64,000 nt of DNA, taken from Candidatus Ozemibacter sibiricus (GTDB taxonomy: Bacteria; Muiribacteriota; Ozemobacteria; Ozemobacterales; Ozemobacteraceae). Under the pieces are notes generated by a model. That model saw only the letters and a list, made by a program, of their open reading frames with translations, ran no database searches and was not told where the DNA came from. The stretch lies in NCBI GenBank assembly GCA_003327425.1, contig QOQW01000003.1, forward strand, positions 186,001 to 250,000, given 5' to 3'. The number at the start of each line of letters is the position of its first letter. The first letter of the stretch is position 1. Below are positions 50,658 through 60,485 of the stretch, in pieces. Position numbers and translations under genes: made by a program.

Positions 50658-51290
50658 TCAACGATCGCGCGGCCGGGCGGCCAGCCAGCGTTCGGCCGCG
50701 GCGACCAGCTCGGGGGTGTTGAGATTGGTGCGAACCCAGGGATCATCGACCTCGACGTGGACGATCCGTTCGGGGTGCCGCTGGAAGACCCAGCGCGCCC
50801 CTTCGTCGAGCGGGGCCTGGTGCAGGTCGGCCACCGCCCAGGCCGGGAACACCACAGGATGCCCGCGCTGCCGATCGACCGACGGCACCGTCAGCGCCGT
50901 GGGGTGCGCGGCCGCCGCGGCCATCAAGGCCGTCAGGGTCGCCGGCCGGACCAGAGGGTGATCGATCGGCCACAGCAGGAAGCCCCAACCGGCCGGCAGA
51001 TGCGGGAGCGCCACGCGAATGGAGCTGAGCGGGCCATCTTCGGGGCGCGGGTTCACCAGCCAGACGCCGCCGGCGGCCGCCACCCGCTCGCGGCCGGCCG
51101 CATCGCCGTCCTGCCCGACGAACAGCCAGGGCGGGCTCACCTGCGCCCGCACCGCGGCCAGCCCGTGCAGCACATGCTCGAGGAAGGTCTTCCCCCCCAC
51201 CGCGACATGCTGCTTGGGGCGACCCATCCGGCGGCTCTGCCCCGCCAACAGAATCACCGCAGCCCACGCTCGCGTCGTGTCATGATGCAT
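50658..51290 (-). CDS. MobA/MocA-like nucleotidyltransferase
   Basis: The 210-residue protein has the NTP-transferase signature L-A-G-Q-S-R-R-M-G-R-P-K near residues 15-26 and a metal-site D-H-P near 110. This places it with the molybdenum-cofactor cytidylyl/guanylyltransferases (MocA, MobA) and relatives. It would attach a nucleotide to a phosphorylated small molecule. No other molybdenum-cofactor gene is nearby. The start is uncertain: 51290 puts the motif at the usual place, while an ATG at 51326 would add 12 residues. No strong Shine-Dalgarno precedes either. Confidence 0.78.
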   Translation of the reverse strand: MHHDTTRAWAAVILLAGQSRRMGRPKQHVAVGGKTFLEHVLHGLAAVRAQVSPPWLFVGQDGDAAGRERVAAAGGVWLVNPRPEDGPLSSIRVALPHLPAGWGFLLWPIDHPLVRPATLTALMAAAAAHPTALTVPSVDRQRGHPVVFPAWAVADLHQAPLDEGARWVFQRHPERIVHVEVDDPWVRTNLNTPELVAAAERWLAARPRDR

Positions 51291-51367
51291 CGCTTCGTCG
51301 CGCCTCGCCTCGTCAGGATAGCCCATTCTGCCGCGCCTCGCCACCCCCGCCCCGTCGATCGCTTCCC

Positions 51368-51396
51368 TTGAAATGACCGGGGAAATCAAGTACCAT
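51368..51396 (+). promoter_or_regulatory. Probable promoter for the AAA / FHA / STAS operon
   Basis: TTGAAA (51368-51373) and TACCAT (51391-51396) are 17 nt apart. The leader to the ATG at 51468 is about 65 nt and contains AGAGGAGAG just before the start. Confidence 0.55.
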
Positions 51397-51467
51397 GCGG
51401 CAGGACATAGACGGCGGGGAGCGCCCGGGCGGCCTCCCTCCGAACCCACCAGCAGAGGAGAGCAGAC

Positions 51468-52754
51468 ATGGGCGTCGATCTGAGACAGTACATCCCCAAG
51501 CAGCCTGACCAACCCATCGACCTGAAAGTCGACCTGGAGATCATCACCAACCAGGTCATGAAGGAGCTCTACGTCCACGGCAAGAAGGTGCCGCGCCACC
51601 TCAGCAAGAGCCTGAAGGTGCATGTCGACATCATCCAGAAGATCATCAACGAACTCAAGCAGGCCGAACTGGTCGGCATGGTCGGCGGGTCCGGCATGGG
51701 GTCCGACTACCAGTACGGGCTCTACCCGAAAGGCACCGAACGGGCCAAGGCCATCCTGGAGCGCGACGCCTATCTCGGGCCCGCCCCCGTCGGTTTCGAA
51801 GAGTACATCCGGGTCACCAAGGCCGTCCTCGAAGCCAACAAGAAGGGCTTCACCATCAACATGAAGACCCTGCAGGAGAAGTTCGCCCATGCGCTCGGCT
51901 ACAAGGACGTCCTGATGCAGATCGGACAGGCGGTCTGCGCCCGCAAGCCGGCCTTCGTCTTCGGCTTCCCCGGCAACGGCAAGACCTTCCTGTGCAGTTC
52001 GGTCGTGCGTCTGCTGCCGCCGATGGTCGTGCCGTACGCCGTCAACATCGGCGGGCAGCTGGTGCGCATCTATGACCCGAGCTGCCACGTCGCGGTCGAG
52101 AATTTCGACATGGACGGACTCGACGAGCGGTGGGTCGTGGTGCAGCCGCCCTTGATCATCGCCGGCGGCGAACTGACCCTGGAAGACCTCGAAGTCGTCT
52201 ACAACAAGAAATACGGGTGCTTCGACGCGCCGCCCCAGGTCAAGGCCACCGGCGGCGTGCTGCTCATCGACGATTTAGGCCGGCAGCGCTGCTCGGTCGA
52301 GGAATTGTTCAACCGGTTCATCATCCCCCTCGAGAACAAGGTCGACTTCCTCGTCCTGGGCGGTCAGCGCATGGAGGTGCCGACCGACGAGATCGTCCTG
52401 TTCAGCACCAACCTCGACCCCATGAAGATCGTCGACGACGCGTTCCTGCGCCGTCTGCCCTACAAGATCAACGTCCGCAACCCGACTCGCGAGGAGTACC
52501 TCGAGATCTGGAAGGCGGGGGCGACCAAGCTCGGCCTCAAATACGACCAGGCGGTCATGGACCACCTGTTCAGCCTGTACAAGAAAGACCGTCGGGGCCT
52601 GCGCGCCGTCCATCCCCGCGACATCCTCAACATCATCTACGACCGCAAGCGGTTCATGGAAGTGGCCGACACCGCCATCAGCCAGGCCGAGATCGAAGAC
52701 GCCTACAAGATCTACTTCGTGTCCGGCATGACGCTCATCGAAACCTTCGAGTGA
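51468..52754 (+). CDS. AAA-type ATPase with winged-helix-like N-terminus
   Basis: This 428-residue protein has an N-terminal region (about 20-120) that resembles a winged-helix fold. An AAA ATPase core carries Walker A G-F-P-G-N-G-K-T near residue 165 and Walker B L-L-I-D-D-L-G near 267. S-T-N-L (sensor 1-like) and an R-R-L-P segment near 330 follow. Members of this group have no assigned role that I can name. It is the first gene of a four-gene plus-strand run with an FHA-like membrane protein, a STAS protein and a very large secreted protein. It is probably a cytoplasmic chaperone or regulator. Confidence 0.8.
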   Translation: MGVDLRQYIPKQPDQPIDLKVDLEIITNQVMKELYVHGKKVPRHLSKSLKVHVDIIQKIINELKQAELVGMVGGSGMGSDYQYGLYPKGTERAKAILERDAYLGPAPVGFEEYIRVTKAVLEANKKGFTINMKTLQEKFAHALGYKDVLMQIGQAVCARKPAFVFGFPGNGKTFLCSSVVRLLPPMVVPYAVNIGGQLVRIYDPSCHVAVENFDMDGLDERWVVVQPPLIIAGGELTLEDLEVVYNKKYGCFDAPPQVKATGGVLLIDDLGRQRCSVEELFNRFIIPLENKVDFLVLGGQRMEVPTDEIVLFSTNLDPMKIVDDAFLRRLPYKINVRNPTREEYLEIWKAGATKLGLKYDQAVMDHLFSLYKKDRRGLRAVHPRDILNIIYDRKRFMEVADTAISQAEIEDAYKIYFVSGMTLIETFE

Positions 52755-52839
52755 TGGCCATCCCCGCGGACGCCCGCTCCGCCGGCGGGGCCGGCCCTCG
52801 CCCGCGACGGGGCCCGAGCGGGCGTGGCGCCGCTCGCCC

Positions 52840-53718
52840 ATGAATCCGCGCTTCTGGCTGCAGCACACGATGAGCGGTCTGCTGGCCGGGTACGCCGCCT
52901 GGCTCACCTTCCGCGAGACCGACCCCTGGACCTTCGGCGACGGCTTCCTGGCCACCCTGTTCACCACGGGCGTGTTCGGGGCGGTCCTGCTCGGCCTGGG
53001 CGCCGCCCTGCCTCCGCTCGTCAACGACTGGCAGGCGCGCCAGGCCGGCCGCCTCCTCCTGGCCCATGCCCTGCCGGCGCTGGCCTTCGCCATGCCGACC
53101 GCCGTCCTGTTCGCCCTGCTGGGCGGATCGACCGGACTGGCCCGCATGGCCCCCGTCCTCGTCGTCCGCACCTTGTGGTGGTCGCTGCTCGCCGCCGCGC
53201 TCGGGGCCTGCCGAGGGTTCGTCACCGGCAGCTGCCGGACCGCCGCCCATACGATGGCCGGGCTGCTGCCCGGGCTGGTCGCGGGCGGGCTGCTGCTCGA
53301 CCGGTTCTTCGTGCCGCGCGGTCTCTGGCTGGTCGGCTCGCTGTTCTTCGGGGCCGTGATCGGGGCGTGCCTCGCCCTCGCCCTCGACCTGCTGAAGGAG
53401 GCCTGGCTGGAAGATCTGGGTCACGGCGGACGCTGGCGGCCCCAGCACCTCCTCGAGAGCGAAGAATTCGTGGCCGGCAGCGACGAGGATTGCGACCTCA
53501 TCCTGCCCGAGGCGCCCCCCCAGGCCTTTTCCATCACCGAGAAAGATGAAGGGCACGTGCTCGAATCGCTCGACGAATCGCCGATCAAGGTGACCGGCGG
53601 CCGGTTCCGCTGCCGGCTCCTGGTCGACGGCGATGTCTTCGAGGTGGCGGGCCGCACCTTCGTCTACCACAACCGTCTCGCCCGCACCCGCGACACCGCG
53701 CCGCAACCGGCCGCCTGA
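52840..53718 (+). CDS. Polytopic membrane protein with C-terminal FHA-like domain
   Basis: The 292-residue product has about six hydrophobic segments over residues 10-190. A soluble C-terminal domain of about 85 residues follows, with the strand pattern and S-D-E-D-C-D, L-I-L and V-F-E-V features of FHA-like modules. FHA domains bind phosphothreonine; the conserved binding residues are not clear by eye and no Ser/Thr kinase is present in the window. It lies 85 nt after the ATPase gene and 42 nt before the STAS gene. It may anchor the ATPase or a phosphorylated partner at the membrane. Confidence 0.65.
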   Translation: MNPRFWLQHTMSGLLAGYAAWLTFRETDPWTFGDGFLATLFTTGVFGAVLLGLGAALPPLVNDWQARQAGRLLLAHALPALAFAMPTAVLFALLGGSTGLARMAPVLVVRTLWWSLLAAALGACRGFVTGSCRTAAHTMAGLLPGLVAGGLLLDRFFVPRGLWLVGSLFFGAVIGACLALALDLLKEAWLEDLGHGGRWRPQHLLESEEFVAGSDEDCDLILPEAPPQAFSITEKDEGHVLESLDESPIKVTGGRFRCRLLVDGDVFEVAGRTFVYHNRLARTRDTAPQPAA

Positions 53719-53760
53719 CCGTGCGGCAAACCGGCCGGCGGGCCGAAAGGAAGGAGACTT

Positions 53761-54120
53761 ATGCGTTTCACGGTCGAAATCCGCGACGGGGTGCTGCTCG
53801 TTTCCCTGCTGGCCGACCTCACCTTCGACTGGTTCATGGAATTCGACGAACAGATCCGCCAGGCGCTGGCCCCCCAGGTGACCCACGGCATCCTCGATCT
53901 GAGCCGGGCCCACCACCTCGACAGTTCCGGGCTCGGCGTCATCGCCCGTCTCCACCGCGACCTGAAGGCCCGCGGCGGAGGTCTCATCCTGGCCGGCGTC
54001 GTCCCCCCCATCGACAACCTGCTCCAGATGGTGGGCTTCCACCATCACCTGCGGATGTATCCCACTCTCGAAGAAGCCCTGGCCACCCTGCGGCTCGCTC
54101 CCCGGACCCCCCAGAACTAG
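53761..54120 (+). CDS. STAS-domain anti-sigma-antagonist-like protein
   Basis: This 119-residue single-domain STAS protein has the phosphorylation-site motif H-L-D-S-S-G-L-G-V (residues 52-60), as in SpoIIAA/RsbV. Such proteins bind a kinase/anti-sigma partner or act in phosphate-controlled complexes. No RsbW-like kinase or sigma factor is adjacent. GGAAGGAG precedes the ATG. AGGAGG overlapping its stop codon serves the next gene, so the two are probably tightly coupled. Confidence 0.88.
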   Translation: MRFTVEIRDGVLLVSLLADLTFDWFMEFDEQIRQALAPQVTHGILDLSRAHHLDSSGLGVIARLHRDLKARGGGLILAGVVPPIDNLLQMVGFHHHLRMYPTLEEALATLRLAPRTPQN

Positions 54121-54128
54121 GAGGACGT

Positions 54129-57100
54129 ATGCGCATGAAAACCCTGGTCGTGATCTGCTTTATTCTGCTGCCTCTGGTCGCGGCGCGGGCCGCCGAGATC
54201 GGGTTCGACGAGGCGTTCAGCCTGGCGCCCGACCGTGCCGTTCCGCTGCGACAGCTGATTCCTGGCACGGAAGACTACTACTACTATCACTGCCTCCATG
54301 CGCAGAATCAAGGCGATCTGGACAAGGCCCAGGAACTGCTCAACCAGTGGGTCGACCGCTCGGGCTACACCGCGCGCGCCCAGGAGATCCAGAACCGGCA
54401 GCGCCTGTTGAACTGGGAGGCCGACCCCGCGGGGGGACGCACCTACCTGCAGAACAAGCTCAACCTGCTGTTCAACCACCAGAAGAAGCTCCTCAAGCCG
54501 ATCAACAAGCATCCGACCGCGTTGTCGCCCCAGCTCCTGGCCTGGGAGACCCTCAAAACCCGGGCGTTCACCGAGTATCGCGACCTCAGCGGGTTCACCG
54601 CCGCGGCCTGGCCGCGGCTCCTGCAGGAGAACCTCGACCCCGAGCGCCGCCGCCATCTGCTGGCCCGGATGACCCGGCCCGAAGGCGGGACCTTGCTGGC
54701 CCAGCTCGTCGTCGCCGATCTCAAGCATCCCAACAGCGGCGGCTTCGGCTGCCATCCCATCCATGCCAACCTCCTCCTCTCGCAGCTCGAGGAATGCCGC
54801 CGGTTGATGCCCGAACTGCTCAACGATGCCACCTTCATCGAGGCGGTGGTCCGCAAGCTGCAGCCCAGCGCCGATGTCGACTGGCGCCACGATCGCGCCG
54901 AAAAGGAGGCCTACCTCGGCCGCCTGTGGAAGTTCGTGGCCGAGCTGCCCCCCGCCCACAACTCCTTGAAGGCGCATGTCCTCTACCATTGGCTGGCCCA
55001 CGAACGCGGCCTCGGGATCTATGACAAGGCCCGCTTCCTGTCCTATCTGAGGCTGCCGCGTCCCACCGCCTACATGAACCGCAAATACCTCGAACGGCGC
55101 GATCTGCGCGACTGGCCGGTCGATCTGCAGGCCGACTACCATCACCTGACCCAGCTGCCCGTCATCGGCGATGATGAGCCCCTCGTGCGGGACTTCCTGC
55201 GCGAGTTCCTGGCGGCCGCCGACGACACCCGCGAATTCGCCGAGCTGCTGGAGTCGGAATGGCTGAAGGACCTGTTCGCCGAAACCAAGATCGTGGGCGG
55301 CCTGGGCAATCTCGAACGCTGGTTCTCGCTGCTGTCGCCGCAGCGGGTCAAGGCGATCAAGGAACGGATCGAACTCGATTTCCTGCCCACCTGCCGCGAG
55401 GTCATAGCCGGCCAGGATCCCATCGCCTTCGACGTCGCCATCAAGAACGTCAAGCAACTGATCGTCAAGATCTATCGCATCAACACCCGCGCCTGGTACC
55501 GGGACCGCCTGCAGGAGATCGGCACCGACCTCGATCTCGACGGCCTGGTCGCCAATGAAGAGAAGGTCTACACCTATGACCAGCCCGAATACCGGCGGCA
55601 TGTCGAGCGGTTCGCCTTCCCCCAGCTCGACCAGCCGGGCGTCTACGTCATCGAACTGATCGGCAACGGCCGCAGCAGCCGCGCCCTCATCCGCAAGGGG
55701 CGGCTCGGCTTCATGCAGCGGCTCGGCGCCGCCGGCCACGTCTTCACCGTCTTCGACGAGAACAACGCCCAGGTCACCGACGCGACCCTGTGGCTGGGCG
55801 GCCAGGAATACCGCCCTGACGAGCGCGGCGAGATCACCGTCCCCTACTCGACCGCCCCCGGTCTCGCCAAGTTCGTCCTGACCCGCGGGGAATTCGCCTC
55901 CCTGCATCAGTTCGAGCACATGGGCGAGCAGTACGACCTGAGCGCCGGCTTCTTCCTCGACCGCGAGTCGCTGGTCGAAGGGGCCAAGGCCACGGTTCTC
56001 GTCCGGCCCTGGCTCACCGTCAACGGCGTGCCGATCGACCTCAAGCTCCTGCAGGAGCCGGCCCTGGTCATTTCCACGCTCGACCGCGACGGGGTGGCCG
56101 CTGCCAAGGAGATCCGCGATTTCCCGCTGCACAACGATCGCGAGACCCCCTACGAATTCAAGGTTCCCGAAAAACTTGCCCAGATCACCTTCACCTTGCG
56201 CGGCAAGGTCGAGAACCTCAGCCGCGGCAAGAAAGAGGAGTTCTCGACCAGCCGCACCATCAATCTCAACGGCATCCACCGCACCGACAAGATCGAGGAT
56301 CTGATGGTCCGCCATGTCGACGGGGAATACCTGATCGAACTGAACGGCAAGACCGGCGAACCCAAGGCCGACCGGCCGATCACCTTCGAGTGCAAGCACC
56401 GGGAGTTCACCCGCACCGTCGCCTTCACCTTGCAGACCGATGCGACCGGGCGCGTGCGGCTGGGCGCCCTGCCGGGCATCGAGTGGGTCAAGATGACCGG
56501 GCCGGAAGGCACCGCGCGCACCTGGTATCCGGTGCAGGAGGCGTGCGCCTACCCGCCGGTCATCCACGCCCTGGCCGGCACGCCGGTGCGCGTGCCCGTC
56601 TTCCCTGAGCTGGTGCCGGCCGGCCGGCCTCTGGCCGCGCTCTTCGAACTGCGCAACGGCACCTACGCCCATTCCTTCACCGAGCAGTTGAAGGTGGCCG
56701 ATGGCTTCCTCGTCCTCGATGACCTGCCGCCGGGCGATTTCGAGCTGGTCCTCTACCCCGGCCCGGTCGTCATCCCGATCCGGCTGACCAAAGGCACCCA
56801 GATCGGCTCCTGGCTGGTCTCGCGCGATCGCTTCCTGCAGACCCGGCCCGGACAGCCTCTGCACATCACCGGCATCGAGAAAGAGAAAGGCAACCTGCGC
56901 GTGCGCGTGGCCAACGCCACCGCCGGCACCCGGGTCCACGTGCTGGGCACCCGCTTCTTCAACCCGCCGACCCTCTGGCAATCGCTGGGCTTCTGCGACC
57001 AGCCCTCGCTGGCCCTCACCCGCCTGACCCGCCCCCTGAGCCGCTATCTGTCGGGCCGCGCCATCGGCGACGAGTATCGCTACATCCTCGAGCGCAAGTT

Positions 57101-60100
57101 CGCCCGCATCTTCCCGGGCAACATGCTGCCCCGGCCCAGCCTGCTGCTCAACCCCTGGAGCCTGCGCAAGACCGAAACCGGCACCCAGGAAGCCCAGAGC
57201 GGCGACACCTGGAGCCGTCTGGCCGAACCGATGCCGGAATCAGGCCTGGAGGGGGAAGGCGGCGGCCGCCCGCCCTCGCAGGTCGAGGGTGAGAATGAGT
57301 TCTCGCAGGTCGACTTCCTGCCCGAGCCGTCCCTGTTGCTGGCCAACCTGCGCCCCGACGCCGACGGTATCGTCGAGATCCCCCTCGACCAGCTGGGTGC
57401 CCGCCAGCAGGTGCAGGTGGTGGCTGTCGATCAGCGCGGGGCGGTCTTCCGAGAGATCTCCCTCCCGGCCGTGGCCGATACCTACAAAGATCTGCGCATG
57501 GCGCGCGCCCTCGATCCCGCCCAGCACTTCTCCGAACAGCGGTCCATCTCGCTCGTCACCAAGGGCCAGGGGTTCACCATCGAAGATGTCAGCACCACCC
57601 GGCTCGAGGTCTACGATTCGCTGGCGGCCGTCTACCGCCTGCTGACCACCCTCAACAACGACCCGGGGCTCGTCGAGTTCGGGTTCATCCTGAACTGGCC
57701 CAAGCTCAGCCCGGCCGAGAAACGGAGCCTGTATTCGAAGCATGCCTGCCATGAACTGAACTTCTTCCTCTACAAGAAAGATCCCGAGTTCTTCGCTGGC
57801 GTCATCAAGCCCTACCTGAGGAACAAGAAAGACAAGACCTTCCTCGATCACTGGCTCCTGGAGGACGACCTGCAGCCGTTCCTGCATCCCTGGGCCTATG
57901 GCCGGCTCAACATCGTCGAGCGGATCCTGCTGGCCCGCCGGCTCGGCAAAGCCGAAGAGGCGGCCACCGCCCGCCATGTCAAAGAGCTGTTCGATCTGCT
58001 CCCCCCTGATCCCGAGCGCTTCAACCGCCTGTTCGACACCGCCGTCAAAGGCAGCGCCCTGGAGACTGACGACCGGCTCGGCTTCACCAAGGCCCAGGAG
58101 GCCACCAAGCCCGCCCCCAAACCTTCGATGCGTCCGACCGCCCCGCCCCCGCCGCCGCCGCCGTCCATGGCTCCCCGGGGCGGGCGCCTGATGGCCCCGC
58201 CCGATCTGGCCGACGAGGGCTTCGCGGCGGCGCCTCCGGTGCCCCAGACGGCCCGCGCCATGGCCGGGCTGCGCAAAAAGGCCCGCAAGGATGAAGTCGT
58301 GCGGGAAGAGAAAGCCAAGGCGGCCGTCGACCTGGAGGAAGCGTTCACCGACGACTTCGACGGCGAGGAGCGGGCGGCCGACCTGGCCCGCCGCGAACGG
58401 GCCCGCCCGCTGTTCCGGCAGTTGGAAAAGACCGAAGAATGGGTCGAGAACAACTACCGGAACCTGCCGATCGAGCGGCAGACCGCCGATCTGGTCACCG
58501 TGAACGGGTTCTGGAACGATTTCGCCGCGGCCCCCGCCGATCGCCCCTTCCTCTCGACCCGCTTCCCCGAAGCGACCCGCACCTTCACCGAGATGATGTT
58601 CGTGCTGGCCGTGCTCGACCTGCCCTTCACCGCCGCCGATCACACCACGGTTTTCGAAGGGCCCCGGATGCGCCTGACCCCGTCGACCGATGTCATCGTC
58701 TTCCACAAGGAGATCAAGCCGGTCACCGACACCGAGAAGACCCAGACCATCCTCACCGGCCAGAATTTCTTCGCCTTCCACGACCGATACCGCTTCGAGA
58801 ACAACGAACGGTTCGACAAGTTCGTCACCGATGAGTTCCAGACCCACCGGGTCTATGGTTGCCAGGTGGTGCTGACCAACCCCACCTCGACCCGGCGCAA
58901 GGTCGACGTGCTGCTGCAGATCCCCGATGGCGCTTTGCCCGTGCTCGACGGCTTCTTCACTCGCAGCACCCATGTCTCGCTCGAGCCCTTCTCGACGAAG
59001 ACCGTCGAATATGCCTTCTACTTCCCGCAACCCGGCACCTTCAAGCACTACCCCGTGCACGTCGCCGAGAATGGCAAGCTGATCGCCGCCAACGATCCCT
59101 TCACCTTCACCGTGGTCGAGGAGCCGACCCGCTTCGACACCACTTCCTGGGAGTATGTCTCGCAGAACGGCACCGATGAAGAAGTGCTGAAGTTCCTCGA
59201 GACCAACAACATCGCCCGGCTCGATCTGGATCTGCTGGCCTTCCGGCTGCAGGACAAGACGATGTTCTTGAAGGTCACCGATCTGTTGCGGGCCCGCCAC
59301 GTCTACCATGACACCATCTGGTCCTACAGCGTGTTCCATGGCCACCTGCCCACCCTGCGCGAATACCTGCCCCACACCGCGTTCGCCATGCAGTGCGGCA
59401 CCAGCCTGGTCAGCCCGCCCCTCGTGCTCGATCCGGTGGCCCGGCACGCCTATCAGCACCGCGAATACTGGCCGCTGGTCAACGCCCGGGTCTACCAGCT
59501 CGGCCAGAAGCGGAAGATCCTCAATGAACAGTTCGCCGCCCAGTACCAGGCCTTGCTCGCCGACCTGCGCTATCGCAAGGCGCTGACCGATGTCGACCGC
59601 ATGGCCGTCGTCTACTATCTGCTGCTGCAGGACCGCGTCGAAGAGGCCGCCCGCTTCTTCGCCGAGGTCAAGGATGAAGCGGTGACCTCGACCTTGCAGT
59701 ATGCCTATTGCCAGGCCTACCTGGCCTTCTCGCTCGAGAAGGTCGAGGAGGCGGTGGCCATCGCCCAGGCCCACGCCGACGAGCCGGTCGACCGCTGGCG
59801 GAATCTGTTCCGCGAGATCCTGGCCCAGGCCGAGGAGATCAAGGGCAAAGGCCCGGTCGTCACCGACCAGGAGAGCCGCGACCAGAAGCAGAACCAGCTC
59901 GCGGCCGCCGAACCCGCCCTCGAGATGGCGGTCGAGAATCGGCAGATCACCATCCGGTACCAGAATCTGACGGCCTGTACCATCCGATTCTACCAGATGG
60001 ATCTCGAGCTGCTGTTCTCGCGCAATCCCTTCGTCAAGGAGGTGGGCAGCCAGTTCGCGATCATCCATCCCAATGCCACGCTGAGCGTGCCTCTGCCGGC

Positions 60101-60485
60101 CGGCAGCTCCAGCGTGGTCATCGATCTGCCGGAAGGGCTGCGCGACAGCAACATGATGATCGAAGTGAGCGCCGGCCCGCTGGTGCGCTCGCAGGCCTAT
60201 TACCCGCACTCGCTGGCGGTGCAGACGATCGAGACCTACGGGCAGGTGCGGGTCACCCATGCCACCACCGGCGAGCCGCTGCCCAAGGTCTACGTCAAGG
60301 TCTACGCCCGCCTCAAGGACGGCCAGATCGTCTTCTACAAGGACGGCTACACCGACCTGCGCGGCAAGTTCGACTACGCCTCGCTCAGCACCAACCAGCT
60401 CGACCAGACCGAACGGTTCGCCCTCCTGATCATGAGCGACAAGCACGGCTCCCTCGTCCGCGAAGCCGCGCCGCCGCCCCGCTGA
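54129..60485 (+). CDS. Giant secreted protein with macroglobulin-like segments (2,118 aa)
   Basis: A signal peptide (about residues 1-21, ending A-R-A-A) precedes one very long open frame. The N-terminal 450 residues are helical and Leu-rich. From about 450 to 1100 beta-sandwich modules appear, including G-V-Y-V-I-E-L and F-T-V-F-D-E-N-N-A-Q-V, which resemble the macroglobulin (MG) domains of bacterial alpha-2-macroglobulins. A Pro tract lies near residue 1335, helical segments follow to about 1930, and a final beta domain with T-G-E-P-L-P-K-V-Y-V-K-V-Y ends the protein. No thioester motif (C-G-E-Q) was seen. The start uses AGGAGG at 54119-54124; an ATG at 54135 is equally possible. A role in protease trapping is not supported. 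It may act with the preceding STAS, FHA-like and ATPase genes at the envelope. Confidence 0.75.
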   Translation: MRMKTLVVICFILLPLVAARAAEIGFDEAFSLAPDRAVPLRQLIPGTEDYYYYHCLHAQNQGDLDKAQELLNQWVDRSGYTARAQEIQNRQRLLNWEADPAGGRTYLQNKLNLLFNHQKKLLKPINKHPTALSPQLLAWETLKTRAFTEYRDLSGFTAAAWPRLLQENLDPERRRHLLARMTRPEGGTLLAQLVVADLKHPNSGGFGCHPIHANLLLSQLEECRRLMPELLNDATFIEAVVRKLQPSADVDWRHDRAEKEAYLGRLWKFVAELPPAHNSLKAHVLYHWLAHERGLGIYDKARFLSYLRLPRPTAYMNRKYLERRDLRDWPVDLQADYHHLTQLPVIGDDEPLVRDFLREFLAAADDTREFAELLESEWLKDLFAETKIVGGLGNLERWFSLLSPQRVKAIKERIELDFLPTCREVIAGQDPIAFDVAIKNVKQLIVKIYRINTRAWYRDRLQEIGTDLDLDGLVANEEKVYTYDQPEYRRHVERFAFPQLDQPGVYVIELIGNGRSSRALIRKGRLGFMQRLGAAGHVFTVFDENNAQVTDATLWLGGQEYRPDERGEITVPYSTAPGLAKFVLTRGEFASLHQFEHMGEQYDLSAGFFLDRESLVEGAKATVLVRPWLTVNGVPIDLKLLQEPALVISTLDRDGVAAAKEIRDFPLHNDRETPYEFKVPEKLAQITFTLRGKVENLSRGKKEEFSTSRTINLNGIHRTDKIEDLMVRHVDGEYLIELNGKTGEPKADRPITFECKHREFTRTVAFTLQTDATGRVRLGALPGIEWVKMTGPEGTARTWYPVQEACAYPPVIHALAGTPVRVPVFPELVPAGRPLAALFELRNGTYAHSFTEQLKVADGFLVLDDLPPGDFELVLYPGPVVIPIRLTKGTQIGSWLVSRDRFLQTRPGQPLHITGIEKEKGNLRVRVANATAGTRVHVLGTRFFNPPTLWQSLGFCDQPSLALTRLTRPLSRYLSGRAIGDEYRYILERKFARIFPGNMLPRPSLLLNPWSLRKTETGTQEAQSGDTWSRLAEPMPESGLEGEGGGRPPSQVEGENEFSQVDFLPEPSLLLANLRPDADGIVEIPLDQLGARQQVQVVAVDQRGAVFREISLPAVADTYKDLRMARALDPAQHFSEQRSISLVTKGQGFTIEDVSTTRLEVYDSLAAVYRLLTTLNNDPGLVEFGFILNWPKLSPAEKRSLYSKHACHELNFFLYKKDPEFFAGVIKPYLRNKKDKTFLDHWLLEDDLQPFLHPWAYGRLNIVERILLARRLGKAEEAATARHVKELFDLLPPDPERFNRLFDTAVKGSALETDDRLGFTKAQEATKPAPKPSMRPTAPPPPPPPSMAPRGGRLMAPPDLADEGFAAAPPVPQTARAMAGLRKKARKDEVVREEKAKAAVDLEEAFTDDFDGEERAADLARRERARPLFRQLEKTEEWVENNYRNLPIERQTADLVTVNGFWNDFAAAPADRPFLSTRFPEATRTFTEMMFVLAVLDLPFTAADHTTVFEGPRMRLTPSTDVIVFHKEIKPVTDTEKTQTILTGQNFFAFHDRYRFENNERFDKFVTDEFQTHRVYGCQVVLTNPTSTRRKVDVLLQIPDGALPVLDGFFTRSTHVSLEPFSTKTVEYAFYFPQPGTFKHYPVHVAENGKLIAANDPFTFTVVEEPTRFDTTSWEYVSQNGTDEEVLKFLETNNIARLDLDLLAFRLQDKTMFLKVTDLLRARHVYHDTIWSYSVFHGHLPTLREYLPHTAFAMQCGTSLVSPPLVLDPVARHAYQHREYWPLVNARVYQLGQKRKILNEQFAAQYQALLADLRYRKALTDVDRMAVVYYLLLQDRVEEAARFFAEVKDEAVTSTLQYAYCQAYLAFSLEKVEEAVAIAQAHADEPVDRWRNLFREILAQAEEIKGKGPVVTDQESRDQKQNQLAAAEPALEMAVENRQITIRYQNLTACTIRFYQMDLELLFSRNPFVKEVGSQFAIIHPNATLSVPLPAGSSSVVIDLPEGLRDSNMMIEVSAGPLVRSQAYYPHSLAVQTIETYGQVRVTHATTGEPLPKVYVKVYARLKDGQIVFYKDGYTDLRGKFDYASLSTNQLDQTERFALLIMSDKHGSLVREAAPPPR

